This document shows positions 47,130-59,198 of a DNA stretch of 64,000 nucleotides, piece by piece. The stretch is from positions 496,001 through 560,000 of the forward strand of contig NW_023503572.1 in assembly GCF_014529535.1 (NCBI RefSeq), given 5' to 3'. The position numbers and the translations under genes are program-made. Numbering within the stretch: position 1 is the first letter of the stretch; each line of letters opens with the position of its first letter. The notes beneath the pieces were generated by a model. It was not told the origin of the DNA. It made no database searches and saw only the letters and a program-made list of their open reading frames with translations. This DNA is from Bradysia coprophila (Eukaryota; Arthropoda; Insecta; Diptera; Sciaridae).

Positions 47130-48990
47130 AGACGAAATGGGTCCGATTTGGATAAGTGGATTTTCAAAAGAATTCCTTACAACAACTTTTAAAGCCTTTT
47201 ACCTCTTGAGAAAACGGATTGTATTAAGTTGTTGATATCCAAAATAGAATTTATCGTCATTTACAATTATTTTATTGATCAACAAGAAAACAGGACTTTC
47301 GTCGGCTTAATTTTCGACGTATTTAGTGGTGGACACAAATCACTGAGCGAGAAGTACCACTAAAATAATTTATTGTCGCCCATAAGACTATAACCTCAAT
47401 ATTACTAAGAATGAAAATGTCAGTAGTAACACAAAAAAATACTTAGGTTATGTTTATATATAGATCATCTTCATAGCCGATTGAAATGTCATCCACGTCA
47501 AGAAATGCTAATGAAGTCACAGTAGGCACTGCGTTTCTTTCGTAAAGATAAAGATAGATGACTTGTTTTCGTTGTATGAGTTAAAACACACAAAACAATC
47601 AATCTTAAGCGGTAGCTGTCATCACAAAAGCCTCCAAATTGGATATTTGTCAAAGTAGTGTTCATGCTAGGAGCAGTGCGTTGGCCATCCGCGTTAAAAA
47701 AATTTCATACACATGAATGAATGAACGAAACATTTAACGAAACTTAAGTGAGGTTACGTTTGAATAATAGTCGGTTCGTGCTTGGATCATTTTGTTCGGC
47801 GAAACCGTTGCAAATCTATAATTTGTTTACGAAAATAGTTATTTATGTATAACTCGGTGCGTTAATAAAACGTCAGTTGCACATAATCCGTCTTATTTAC
47901 ATAAAATCTGGTTTCTACATTTAGCGTACTTTAATAGAAATTTTACCGACCCTGAAAATAGTTAGTCATAAATTTTTTTGATGTGATTTCATCAAAGATT
48001 CCATCGCATAAGGAATATGAAATGCTTTAAATTGATATCCGGAAGAATAAAAGATGCGAGTAGAGGCATCAGAAAATCTGCTATATACAACGACAGCTTT
48101 TACCGTCAATTACACTAAAAAAAATCTTTCATTATTCCAGTTCATTTATTCACCGCTGAATTTATGAATTACGAATAAATCTAGAATTGTGTTGAAATGT
48201 CATGCAGTTTTTAGTCTTGATATTATGGAAGTTTCCACGACCTACATTCAATTTGAATTATTCAAACTGTCATTCGTTCAGCTACCACGACTTACATTCA
48301 AACTGTCATTCGTTCAGCTATATTGTACATTTTACATCTCAATAGTACTTTGGATCTGTCACAAATCATGTACTGCTCTGCTGTACAAATTCGCGACAAG
48401 TACATTTGGTAACTTAACAGTGCAGTAGTACATCTTAGCTGTACATAGTACTGTCATTCCGTTCAACATTCAACAATTACGTAGAATATACAGATATGCT
48501 GAAAACTAATGTTCAGCTATGTTGTAAAATGAACAGCAGAGTTACCATACGCAAATATTTTTTTTATAGGTGTTCTCCCGTTGAAAATTATTTTTACTGC
48601 GAGACTGAAATTTATCATTTACCAAAATAATGATTGTGTCTGGTTGACTTTGACATCAAAAAAAGATGAACCAGCAGCAGCAAAAGAAAGCTATTATAAT
48701 TTCATAAATAATTTCCACACGATGTTTTCTGTTCTATTTTCGGTTCTTTTTTAATTTTCATCAAAAAGAATTGTTGTGTAGCATAAATAATGAGGTCAGT
48801 AACCTCAACATTCAACACCTCTTATCTTACGTTTATAGGCATTGCCAACAAGTAAATTTGTGCATTCAGATGTTCGGTTGTTGATTTATGCAAAAGATTG
48901 TGTGCACTTTTGCGTTGTAATTAATGACACAGTGATTTAGTGTGTATGTGAGTCAGGAGGAATCATTTTTTTCACACCCAAACAAAAATT
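47130..48990. other. TTLL4-like intron sequence without genes
   Basis: AT-rich. A short tandem duplication of CAAACTGTCATTCGTTCAGC is present near 48265 and 48298. Otherwise nothing beyond dispersed repeat words was seen. Confidence 0.4.
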
Positions 48991-49919
48991 CTTTTCAGTG
49001 AAATACAGCGCCAAATCGGACACCCCCAACGATCGCTACATGCACCTGACCAACTACAGCATCAACAAATTATCCAACAATTATGAGAGAAATGAAGATG
49101 CAAGCGCTTGCAAGGTCACAAATGGACATTGAAATCCCTGTGGACCCATCTGGCTGGCGAGGTATAAACACCGAACTACTCTGGGCAGCATTGCGTGATT
49201 TAGTGTTACGCACCATTTTGGCTGGTAAAAATTCCATCAACCACCTGACTAAAGTCAACATCGGCAGCAAATACAATTGTTTGACATTGACGCGATGTTG
49301 AATTCGGAACTGATACCTTGGCTGATCGAAGTGAATATATCCCCGTCGTTGCATTCAGCATCACCATTGGATTTACATGTTAAGAGCCATTCAAGCGCTG
49401 CTGAACACTGCGATGTTTCAGGTGCGTTGATGGTTTGAGATTTTATTTTGCGCTTGGATTCGATCTAATCTTTGCGATTATTATAGGTTCCACCCAGAAT
49501 ATCACTGGCGAAACAACACGAAATTATTGCTGAGCTTGGGCTTGACGGTCTTCTGTGTCACGATAAGCGAATATTCACCACAAGTATGTCAAAGGGCGAC
49601 AAGTTAACGCACAACCATTTCACGAATCGTAGCATATAGCGTAGGGAAGATGTAAGTCACATGATGGCATACGATGAGGAGCAAGTCACAAAAATTCCGA
49701 AATTTTCTGTTGCAGTATGTGGATGACATTCTGAAAAATCTAACTGCCGCCGATGTCTTCTCATCACTGAGGATGAGCTTGCTCGAAGCGCGCCGTTCTA
49801 TCGAAAGTCCTAGATATTACAATCGTTTACTGGATGCATGCGAATATCGATATGGTGGTAGTCAACGCGAGAAGTGCATTGCATTGATACGGAAATTCTG
49901 AAACCTTATCACCACAACC

Positions 49920-52150
49920 AGCTAAAAAGGTAATTGGAACTTTGCGATTTTGTTATTTGTACGCCTGTGTTGTGGTTTGTTTTCTCCACACTTTGTTACA
50001 ACAATAATCCCTCTCATCAACGCACAACTCACAGTTTTTTGTTTAAACTGAATTTAAAAATTAAAAGAAAAAATCAACACACACAAGATTTATAATTTTA
50101 AATCGTGGAAGGAGTCTGGCGAGCATTTCGCGCTCGCGTTATCGGACTGTTCATTGTAAAATCAAGTGGAAACATCGGGCATAGGCTAATTTGTCGATCT
50201 AGAGCTGTTTTTTTTAGACATTTCCTTTATTTTTAACACCAAAAATGTTTTCATAGAGAAAGAGGAAGCGATTTTGTTGTTTTTGTTTTGTTAAAGATGA
50301 ACTAGTTTTGAAAATCGTCTAGGGGTTAACCGACTAGAAGTAGTAGATTCGTGCTCGTTTGTACATTTTTAGTTTGACGAGTTTGTAGTTTGCGTCGAAG
50401 GAAGGCTCAAATTTTCGATAGGAAGACTTTAAGACCCATCTAGTCCAGCTCGGCGAAAAAAAACTTTTTAAAAATATCGGATAGAGTGGTTTGCTTGGCC
50501 AAAATGCATTTTTGAGAATTTTTGCAAAGTGAGCTCGTTTTTTGTCATTTTCAATGTCCAAACATGAACGTGCGATATTTTACTTGCGAAGCGCAGAGAA
50601 AATTTTAAATTGACCGCAAATGTAGTAATTTCTGTATTGAGCTGCACAGGCTTGAAATTCATTGTGTTTTGTTCATTCTATAAACTGCTTCTATCTAAGT
50701 CCCTATATTGACTTTCAATAAATGTTCAGCTTATGTCTGTTCACTTCACTATGTCGATCGCACATCTAACGAAACAATTGACCATATGTGTGTGCAAAAT
50801 CTTTAACTTCAATCTTTTCATCATTTTACCTCCCTTTTTGCTATATTTATAGCAACCCAGACAACCCAGAACACATCGCATATTTGTGCCGGCGCTGTCG
50901 ATAACACTTAGATGACGTCCCGTTCTTAAACTATAGTATTCCGTGCAGTAAAAAATTAGCCGATCGGTGTGTGTTTTAGATATTTAAATTTTAGTTTTCG
51001 ATGTGGTTAAACATAGATGACTTATGAGATCGAAAATGCTGCGCTACAATTATTAGGCGAAAGAACTGCTAATTATTTTGATGTTGTGTGATTTAATTGC
51101 TGTAACCAACAACCAAGGGCCCTCTCGATAGAACAAAATGACAGATAAAAATGAAAAATCATCCATTGAATGTGTGTGTGTCGTTTTCGTGTACAGATAG
51201 CAACGTAACTTGAATTTGACATAATTCAAGTTACCTTGTTTATGCGCGAAGATTTTAAAATTATTATTTCTAACAAAAATGTTACATTCGAATGAAAAGT
51301 AGAAAAGCAGAAGTTATCATTCATATTTGGGTGATGGATGTAAGAGTAGGTGAGATTATGGAATTTAGATTGTTTTTATGAGTAAATTAGATCGGGGATG
51401 GATTGCAAAGATTCATTTTTGGTATGTATATCTAATGATGGGCTTGGTAATCATAATCTGGGTTTCTAAAGAGTGCTAAAATTGACAATAAAGTACTAAT
51501 TAATATTTTAAAACAAATGTATTCAGGTTTTAGACAAAAAACTTAACCTAATTAAAATTTACATCGGAAAGGAAAATTTTATTACTGATGTGTAAAATGG
51601 ATTAACTTGGTACATTTCGATCGCAAAAATTGTCTTTTATTATTTACGTTGTGCTGTTTTGCTATATGGTGCAATCTTACTTTTAAGTAAACAGTTAGAA
51701 CCAATTTTAGTAATGATAAAGAGTGATCACATTCAATATTACTGGCCGGATGACCCATGTCACGAAATACTGGCTTTTCGATAAATTGTCGCATAATCCG
51801 TGCAATAAGCCGATCATAGAATTTGTTTTTGGAAAGGTCGCTCGAACCCAAAATTTTAATATGCAGAATTTCGATCCAATTTAAATATAAAAATTATTCT
51901 TTTACACCTCAAACCAGAACTTCAAAAATGACACGATAAATGTACGCATGAAATTGAACGCACTCTACGATTCTTACATTTAAAAAAGGAACAAAGTTGA
52001 CGTTTTTTTATAGTTGTGTGGGTGAGATGATTTTTCATTTTTTTCGGCTCATAAATACTCTAGGTACCTCTATGCCAACAACCGTAACTTTAGTCGTTAA
52101 GATCAAATAAACGAATTCCAAATTATCCACACTAATTCTGCGTTTGTTGT
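49920..52150. other. Long non-coding stretch before the last TTLL4-like exon
   Basis: AT-rich with no repeat array and no recognisable protein. Overlapping minus-strand frames at 50334-50662 and 51582-51851 do not resemble known families. Confidence 0.4.
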
Positions 52151-52287
52151 TAATGCAGGACTCCGAGAGTAATGTGTCCGATTTGAAAGTTCAAATATCC
52201 GACGATGAAATCGATCAGCAAAAATTGAATGGCATCAGTAACTGTAACATTGAGGCTACGATAACAACCGTGAACATGGGCATATAA

Positions 52288-53125
52288 CCAATTACGACAG
52301 TGAAATTCAATATTTTAACAGTCTCAAAACCAATCATCTTCATCATACAGTTAACGGAGTGACTGCAAAGGATTAGTGTTTAGATTACAGATCGTACGAA
52401 CTAAGACTGACTCGCGAATTTGTGTTCGTTTGCAATAAAAAAATCTTTTTTTTTCTCGAATCTTAAGTGCTTTTCATTGATTGTTTGCGGTGGTAAGTAT
52501 TTTGAGTCTCTTCTAGCTAGTTATTGATTGATCCATTAAATTGTGTGCGAAAAAATCCCAGTCAACGGTAGTTGACGTAAACGCCAATCTCCATCTTATA
52601 AATTTTCACAACTGATTGGAGCGAAAGTCTTGCAAGATGGAATTAACCGAGTCTGGTAGTATTTCAGGTTGTCAAAAAAGTCTTATGCGAGATGAGCGGA
52701 TATTTAAAAATGATAGAGAAAAATGAGATGACAACTCGTGATCTTTGCTTATGAAAATTTTGTGTCACATTTTCCCTTCTCAATGCCAAAATACCTGTCC
52801 GAGAATTTGAACCGACTGTGTATCTGCAAGAATAATAAAGGTAAGTCATCAAGGCACGCACTAGTGGTACCAGTAGCGACGTACGTTATCGCTACGGCGA
52901 ATGGAAGGGTATTACTCATTAATCAGGAAAATTTTAATTCAGAATACGAAAAATCAGGAAAAATTTTTAGGAAACGTAAATTAGGAAAAATATTTACGAA
53001 ACCAAATATTGGGAAAATGTGAAATTGGGAAAACATAAAACAAGTAACACGAAAAATATGAAAAGTTGGAAGAAAAATTAGTTTTTTTTTCATGAGAGTT
53101 GCATAGACTCTCACCAATAACTCGC
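52288..53125. other. Spacer between TTLL4-like remnant and satellite
   Basis: No gene. About 52920-53070 carries degenerate GGAAAAAT/AGGAAAA words. The open frames follow this low-complexity text. Confidence 0.4.
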
Positions 53126-53129
53126 CATT

Positions 53130-54245
53130 CGATGATGTCGACTATATTCGAGGATGTCGACCACATTCGAGTACATCGTCTTTATTAGAAGACATCGACT
53201 ATATTCGAGTACATCGACAATATTAGATGACATCTACAAATATATTGACTATATTTGAGGACATCGACTATCTTCGAGAACATCTTCTATATTCAATGAA
53301 GTCGACTATATTCGAGAATGTCGACTATATTCAAGGACATCTAGTATATTCGAGGACATCGACTATATTCGAGGACATCGACTATATTCGAGGACATCGA
53401 CTATATTCGAGGACATCGACTATATTCGAGAACATCGACTATAGTAGAGGACATCGTCTATATTCGAGAACATCGACTATATTCGAGAACATCGACTATA
53501 GTAGAGGACATCGACTATATTCGAGGACATCGACTACGTTCGAGGATGTCGACTATATAACGTGACATCGACTATATTCGAGGATATCGACTATATTAGA
53601 TGACATCTACTATATTCAAAGAAGTTGACTATATTAGAGGACTTCTACTACATTCGAGGATGTCGACTATATTACGTGACATCGACTATATTCGAGGACA
53701 TCGACAATATTCGAGAACATCTTCTATATTCAATGAAATCGACTATATTCGAGGATGTCGACTAAATCCGAGGACACCGATTATATTCGAGGATATCGAC
53801 TATATTAGAGGACATCGACTACATTCGAGGATGTCGACTATATTACGTGACATCGACTATATTCGAGAACATCGACTATATTTGAGGACATCGACTATAT
53901 TAGAGGACATCGACTATAGTAGAGGACATCGACTATATTCGAGGACATCGACTATATTCGAGGACATCGACTACGTTCGAGGATGTCGACTATATAACGT
54001 GACATCGACTATATTCGAGGATATCGACTATACTAGATGACATCTACTATAGTAGATGACATCTACTATATTCAAAGAAGTTGACTATATTAGAGGACTT
54101 CTACTACATTCGAGGATGTCGACTATATTACGTGACATCGACTATATTCGAGAACATCTACTATATTTGAGGACATCGACTATATTAGAGGACGTCGTCT
54201 GCTTTATTCGAGTACATCGACTATATCCGGGAATAGTCGAGCATA
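53130..54245. repeat. 19-bp satellite array
   Basis: About 55-58 tandem units of consensus CGAGGACATCGACTATATT, with variants GAGAACATC, GAGGATGTC and TTACGTGACATC. A block around 53600-53700 recurs around 54055-54160, so there is some higher-order structure. Because 19 is not a multiple of 3 the plus-strand translation repeats every 19 residues (RTSTIFEDIDYIRGHRLYS) and stays open. The frames at 53227-53565, 53600-54040 and 54056-54262 are therefore repeat translations, not evidence of a protein. Confidence 0.92.
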
Positions 54246-54411
54246 TGACCAATGCTCATTGAGCATATGAGAATATATCGAGTAAGTTCAGTTCGATTGT
54301 AATTGGAAGACAAATAAATTATGACTCGATTGTACTGGAATTCACTTCATATACATAAGTACAATATTGCGCACGCCAGTAATATCATGTTTTTTACAAA
54401 TGATGTAGCGC

Positions 54412-54512
54412 CGCAGGCCGTGAAGAATTGAAAAAAATAAAAAAGCGGGGTCGAGGGGCGGCAGCCCCCGCAAAGGGAGGTCAAGGGGGGAGTATCCCCC
54501 CTTGCACGTCCT
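54412..54512. repeat. GC-rich dispersed repeat, inverted copy of 490-580
   Basis: It contains GCCGCAGGCCGTGAAG, an A-run, GCGGGGTCGAGGGGCGGCAG and CCCCCGC, the reverse complement of the block at 490-580. It is followed at 54590-54720 by degenerate TTCCTGATTTTTG repeats. Confidence 0.6.
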
Positions 54513-55163
54513 TATAAACTTTGATGTGGATATTTTGTCCGAAATTTATTTTGTACCGAAACTCATTACAATTTCTGATTCATGGTTTTCTTAATGCTTA
54601 ATGCTTCCTAATAAGTGGAGTTCCTGATTAATTTTTCCTGATTTGTGTTTCCTGAATAATGTTTCCTGATTTTTGTCTACTGATTATTGGATTCCTGATT
54701 TTTGTCTTCCTAATTAATTCATACATCCGAATGGAAGATGCTATTGCCTGTGTGTGTGTGATTAAATTTTCAATGAATTTCGGGTCATAATTCCTCTAGG
54801 TAGTCTACCTCTATGCCGAAAGGTCGGTAGACCATGTTTCACTTGGAACGATACGTTGAACGGAGACAAGGAAATATCTGCGATGAACAACTGGGAAATG
54901 ACAGTTGACGACACGAAGGCTCACAACGATAAATGCAACCAATTATTCCAATAGAACCACGATTCAGACTGACAGTGGAATGCGCTGGAAAATGTGAAGA
55001 AACGCAAACCAAATGAAACTGAATAAAGAAAAGCGTTGAAGAATTGTATCAACTAAGCGAATGACTTTAATTGAAAATTCCAATGCAAACTGAGGGGTAT
55101 TCACAATGCGAACCGACCCAAGTGTAAAAATGTTAAGGAATATCTGGTGTTGAAGCGAACCAA

Positions 55164-56118
55164 CTATAGTCGCAGTAATTTCAAATTGCCCAAGCACTCG
55201 TCGTAACTCTTTATCAACGTGTCCATCGGCTGGTCGGCATCGATAACGAATATCTGAATGGAAGGAAAGTTAGGCAAGGATGTTAGGCTAAGTCTAGGCG
55301 ATCGTGCATGTGCTAACGTACTGGTATGTTAGCTGTCTGCTCTCTACGGAGCCAAATTCCGTGCAATGCGTCCAATTGCTCGAGGTAAGCCAGAGGTACG
55401 GAAGATTCTTCAGTACGAGACCGAGACAGCATACGACGATGAGCAACAGTCGGCGTGGTTTCCAAATACACTACCAGGATTGACAAAGTATGAAATGACG
55501 ACAAAGAAAGCACAACGCGCGACTGTACCTATAGCGTGGGGAGTGACAAAATCGAATTTGCTAACATAAAATGCATGCCACTGGACAAGTATAGAGTACA
55601 TAGCAGGATCGAGCGTACCACTTGACCTCATGGCCTCAAGGAAACAATACCTGAAACGAAATGAAAAGGAACAGAAAATACAATTCACGAATGAAAGCGG
55701 CCTAACTCAATGTATCAACATGCCTGGAGCTCAGTAGCGATCGTTCAGTCAAGCAGATTTCCTTGTCAGATCTTCGGGACCACAGTTCCAGCATCGTCAG
55801 GCTCACGTATGATTGAAATGGCATTGCCCATTTACCCGGGTCACCATAGAAATTGCTCTGCAAAGAGGACATGAAAGCGCCGACCATCGAAAATAGACAA
55901 ACGAAAGTGAAACCAATTGCGACGCTTCGTACCAGGAGGTTGGTCCCATTCAGGTTGGTCCACTGGCTTACAGGTTCGAATGCAACATCTACGTCATTTC
56001 GTCGGTGTTGGCAGTAGTTGAGGAAAGTGGTCTTACCACTGCCAATGTTCCCCTCGACTGAGACCCGAAGAGGCCGGTCAACTCGAGTAGATGAGATCAA
56101 TTCACTTGATTTATCCAT
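55164..56118 (-). CDS. dnk: Multisubstrate deoxynucleoside kinase, about 233 aa
   Basis: The exons in coding order are 55933-56118, 55724-55857, 55566-55650, 55322-55528 and 55164-55253. They total 702 nt in a continuous frame. Motifs: P-loop EGNIGSGKTTF (residues 22-32), EPVSQWTNLNGTNLL, GDPGKWAMPFQSYV, ERS (100-102, in place of DRS as usual in insect dNK), RYCFLEAMRSSGTLD, VVYLETTPTVA, the lid RSRTEESSVPLAYLEQL, and a C-terminal IFVIDADQPMDTLI. The enzyme phosphorylates deoxynucleosides in the salvage pathway. Intron 2 (55651-55723) begins GC rather than GT (CTCCAG|GCATGT). Intron 3 (55529-55565) would be only 37 nt; about 8 extra residues remain near that junction, so its limits are less certain. 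A longer upstream frame exists, but ATG 56116-56118 fits the family length. Confidence 0.88.
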
Positions 56119-56279
56119 TATGCTGGATAGGTTCAAAGAAAAAAAGTTATTGTCACAAGACACGTAACACGAACTGGATGACTCAAACGAATGAAAGGTA
56201 GGAAATGTTACACAGCGCCTACTTAAAGCGAACGATGGAATGGATTGAAATGTCACCAGTGATTGTTATCGTGGATAGG

Positions 56280-58350
56280 GTACAGTAGTGTAACGTACAG
56301 TAGTATATAAGTGCAATACTGCTTAAGTGGCGTTCCAGGGCTGGTTTCAAGGAAATGTATGTCAAGATCTTGGCCGTAATTTACCTAAGGGACTTAGCTT
56401 CTTTCAGACCGAGAGCGATTCTTTTGTTCTGGAGAAAAGTTGGATCCCGTATGCAAATAAAGGCTGGTATATTGCCGAAGTGTAACTACGAACAGCCTAA
56501 TTTGCTTTCCTTGTGAAACTTGATGAGCAAAATGTTGGTTCGGCGGTAATGCTTCGGTATAACCAACGTTCCAACGTTCATGCTCTACTGGATCTGGAGC
56601 CGAGCTCGCAGCTTATATGTTGTCAAGTCTTAGTCTGAGTCTTTTGTGTGTCAGACATTGCATGGGACGACCAATTCAATGAAATTTTTTGTCGAAAAGT
56701 CTTAGTCGGGAACACTGATAGAGTTAATCTGCCCGAGTGAAGGCGAAAGTCAACAACGTTCTTATGGTATTTCATAGCTGGGCTCCTCAGCTATTAACTA
56801 CAGTTAGCAGTAATGCCTTCTGTTCCCAAATGCCCGAGATATCAGTCAACAATGTGTGCAATTTCATGCTACTACCCCGAAAATCAAAATCAGCCTAGAG
56901 GCAAGGGAAAAATCAGTTTTTGAATATTTTTTTTGCTGTTTCGGATTCCTTGGTCAATTCTAAGTACATCCTGGGGTTAGGCCTTTTAAAATAAAAACAA
57001 AATGAAAATACTACCCACCCTAAGAAACATTCTTAAAATTTGTTTTTACCATAAAACCTTGATGACGTTAGTAAGGGCGTGACACAAGTCTTCCGCAAAG
57101 GAGGAAAATACATGACTTGACTATCGTAACCAAACTTGCTTTTGTGAACGCTCCCATGAGAACATTGAACGTGAGGTCTTTCGACTTTGGCTAGGAGTTT
57201 GTTCTTGCCCTAGTCCCCCCTTTTCGTTTTCCTTAATAATATTCAAGATACACTACATCAGGCACACGGATTCTCCAACACTCAACTCTACCTCCAACAC
57301 GAGGCGAAAGGTGTATTCTGAACGTCATTAGTGTAAGACACACCATTTGGCGTCCCTTATGTGGTCGGACTAATTACTAAATTTATGAATGTGGAATAAT
57401 GCCACAAGAAGAAAACAATTACCTGGTGACAAGCAGTTTGGATCTCACCTGAAACGAATTTTCGCGAAACTTTAAACTTCATTTGGACACACTCTTCGTG
57501 GAGGGCAACATTTATAACGGAAAGAGTACTTTTTTGGCATATTGTGCCCTCGATCCAACATTCGAAATTTTATTCTCAATTGGCTCGAGAATTGAACGGA
57601 TGTTGGTGGCGTAAACTTGCTTGTAAGTACCCCGGTACTTTTCGTCGGTTCACCTTTTGACTATGTTTGATCGTTATGTCATCGCGTCATCTGAAAATGG
57701 TATAGAGTGTTATGATGAAAGAGAAGAAGATATTTTGACAAGTACCCCAAGGCAAGTTAAAATAAACTGGTCTTCTGTCCTCTCGCTCTCAACGTACCAC
57801 GTTGAAAGAGAAGCAAATACTTTGACAAGTACCCCAAGGCAAGTTATAATAACTAGTCTTCGGTTTTCTCGCTCTGATCATAACAGTCTATATTGGTTAT
57901 ATCCATGATTGCAATGATGGACCAGTTTCATGTTGCTATGGGCTCTCATTGGCTAGTACTTCCACATGCCAGTGGTACATTGTCGTAGGTAACACTCATA
58001 CGAAATAATAGTTCAGGCGCTTTTGTCATAAAAAACCGGTTCGCTCGCGAAAAATGTACGAAAAAAGTGATTTTTTGAAAATTGGACATTTTTCATAACT
58101 TTCCATTACCATTGCTCAAAAATTCGAAAAACGTAAAGCGAGCGGGTTGACATAGCAGCCCAGATTATAACGCGCAATGAGTTTAATCGTTGAGAGACTT
58201 CATTTCAATCACATTTTTACATGGGTTTTTAGTTGCTGAATGAATAATCCACCGCGTGATAACCCATCGGAATGTGAACCTTGTAAGTCACACTCTTCGT
58301 AGGGTACCAGAGATATTAGAGACAAATACACTTTTTCGATTTAAATAATT
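56280..58350. other. Non-coding region with a small duplication
   Basis: No gene is recognised. A ~100-bp direct repeat lies at 57720-57880: GACAAGTACCCCAAGGCAAG occurs near 57737 and 57822, each followed by CTTC and CTCGCTCT. The frame at 57657-57908 is made of this duplication. Confidence 0.5.
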
Positions 58351-58355
58351 TTATT

Positions 58356-58715
58356 TTATTGAATCGGTCTTGTACCTCTTCGGAAAGTTCCGTTAAGGAA
58401 CATCACTTGTCCGTGGTGCACATTGTACGAATAATACCGCGCCTGGTATCGTGGACATTCAAAATTGATGTAAAGCGCGCGTATTCGCTGTCGTTTCGTT
58501 TCTGTGATGTCTGTCCACCTCACCAACGTTAGCAAGGACCATTCGCTTATACCGTTCAAAAAACCAAACGTCGCGACCAGCATCTGTTTATGGTATGATG
58601 AAACGCCAAAGAATGCGTTGACCACAAACCCTGGCACATCGCGGAAATTTGTCACGTCGGCCGTATTTAACAATTGTTTCCTCGCTGCTAGCCTCTGCTC
58701 CTCGAAGCGGAACAT
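58356..58715 (-). CDS. Unrecognised single-exon ORF, 119 aa
   Basis: ATG 58713-58715 to TAA 58356-58358. The stop overlaps AATAAA (CAATAAAATAAAATT on the coding strand), a close polyadenylation signal. The protein is basic and starts MFRFEEQRLAARKQLLNTAD. The middle is fairly hydrophobic (FVVNAFFGVSS, MLVATFGFLNGISEWSLLTL), and the tail is Tyr/Arg-rich (YQARYYSYNVHHGQVMFLNG). There is no signal peptide, membrane helix or domain I can name. Composition and the poly(A) signal favour a real gene; a fragment of a larger gene or transposon cannot be excluded. Confidence 0.5.
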   Translation of the reverse strand: MFRFEEQRLAARKQLLNTADVTNFRDVPGFVVNAFFGVSSYHKQMLVATFGFLNGISEWSLLTLVRWTDITETKRQRIRALYINFECPRYQARYYSYNVHHGQVMFLNGTFRRGTRPIQ

Positions 58716-59198
58716 TTTTTTTCGATCGTCGATTCGAGTTGCACAGTAACCGATATTAGAATCACAATTAACAACACTTCAAAGTCAGACAACAATCAAC
58801 AACTTTTCGAATTCAGACAGACGATAATTGCAGGGCACTCCGCGATTAGTTCAATAAGTATCGAGGAGGCAGCGTCGACATTCTACACATAATACTATTA
58901 CCCTATCGGTGCAACAGACAATACCCCTAGTATAGTACGTCCATTTAGACTGACATGAATGAAATAGGTCGAGAACCATTAGGCTTTTTTACAGGACATC
59001 GTGGATTCCAAGTGGTACAGGGCCGGGTAAACCCATGGGCTAAGTGGGCTTAGCCCAGGGCGTTGGTGAAATTCCACTACCAAAAAAGTTTAAAAAACAA
59101 GGCATCAGAACAATCGCAGCATTACGAAAGCCCGTACGAAGTACCTCTGAAATAAAACCAACAATTTACAACATTATTTTAAGAACCCAAAATTTTTA

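Larger units (their letters stand above)
45170..52287 (+). pseudogene. TTLL4-like tubulin polyglutamylase pseudogene
   Basis: Pieces in order: KSPASARVTGIKVVNQWS*IP (to 45267, TAG replaces Gln); RPLLIAERKFDLKLYVLVTP ... HTDGLARF (about 46022-46157); 48999-49421 with DRYMHLTNYSINKLSNNYER, THLAGE, INTELLWAALRDLVLRTILA and WLIEVNISPSLHSASPLDLH; 49487 to about 49900 with PRISLAKQHEIIAELGLDG and RYYNRLLDACEYRYGGSQRE; and a last exon about 52158-52287 ending ATITTVNMGI. The family ligates glutamates to tubulin tails. Lesions: a 1-nt loss near 49115, loss of about 5 codons after KYNC near 49280, TAG near 49638, and frameshifts near 49710 and 49770. Introns are kept, so it is a decayed genomic duplicate. 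Confidence 0.88.

Noticed and set aside
53227-54262. Apparent repeat protein with FEDIDYIRG motif
   Set aside because: A product of the 19-bp satellite cycling through frames; no start context, splice sites or conserved domain.
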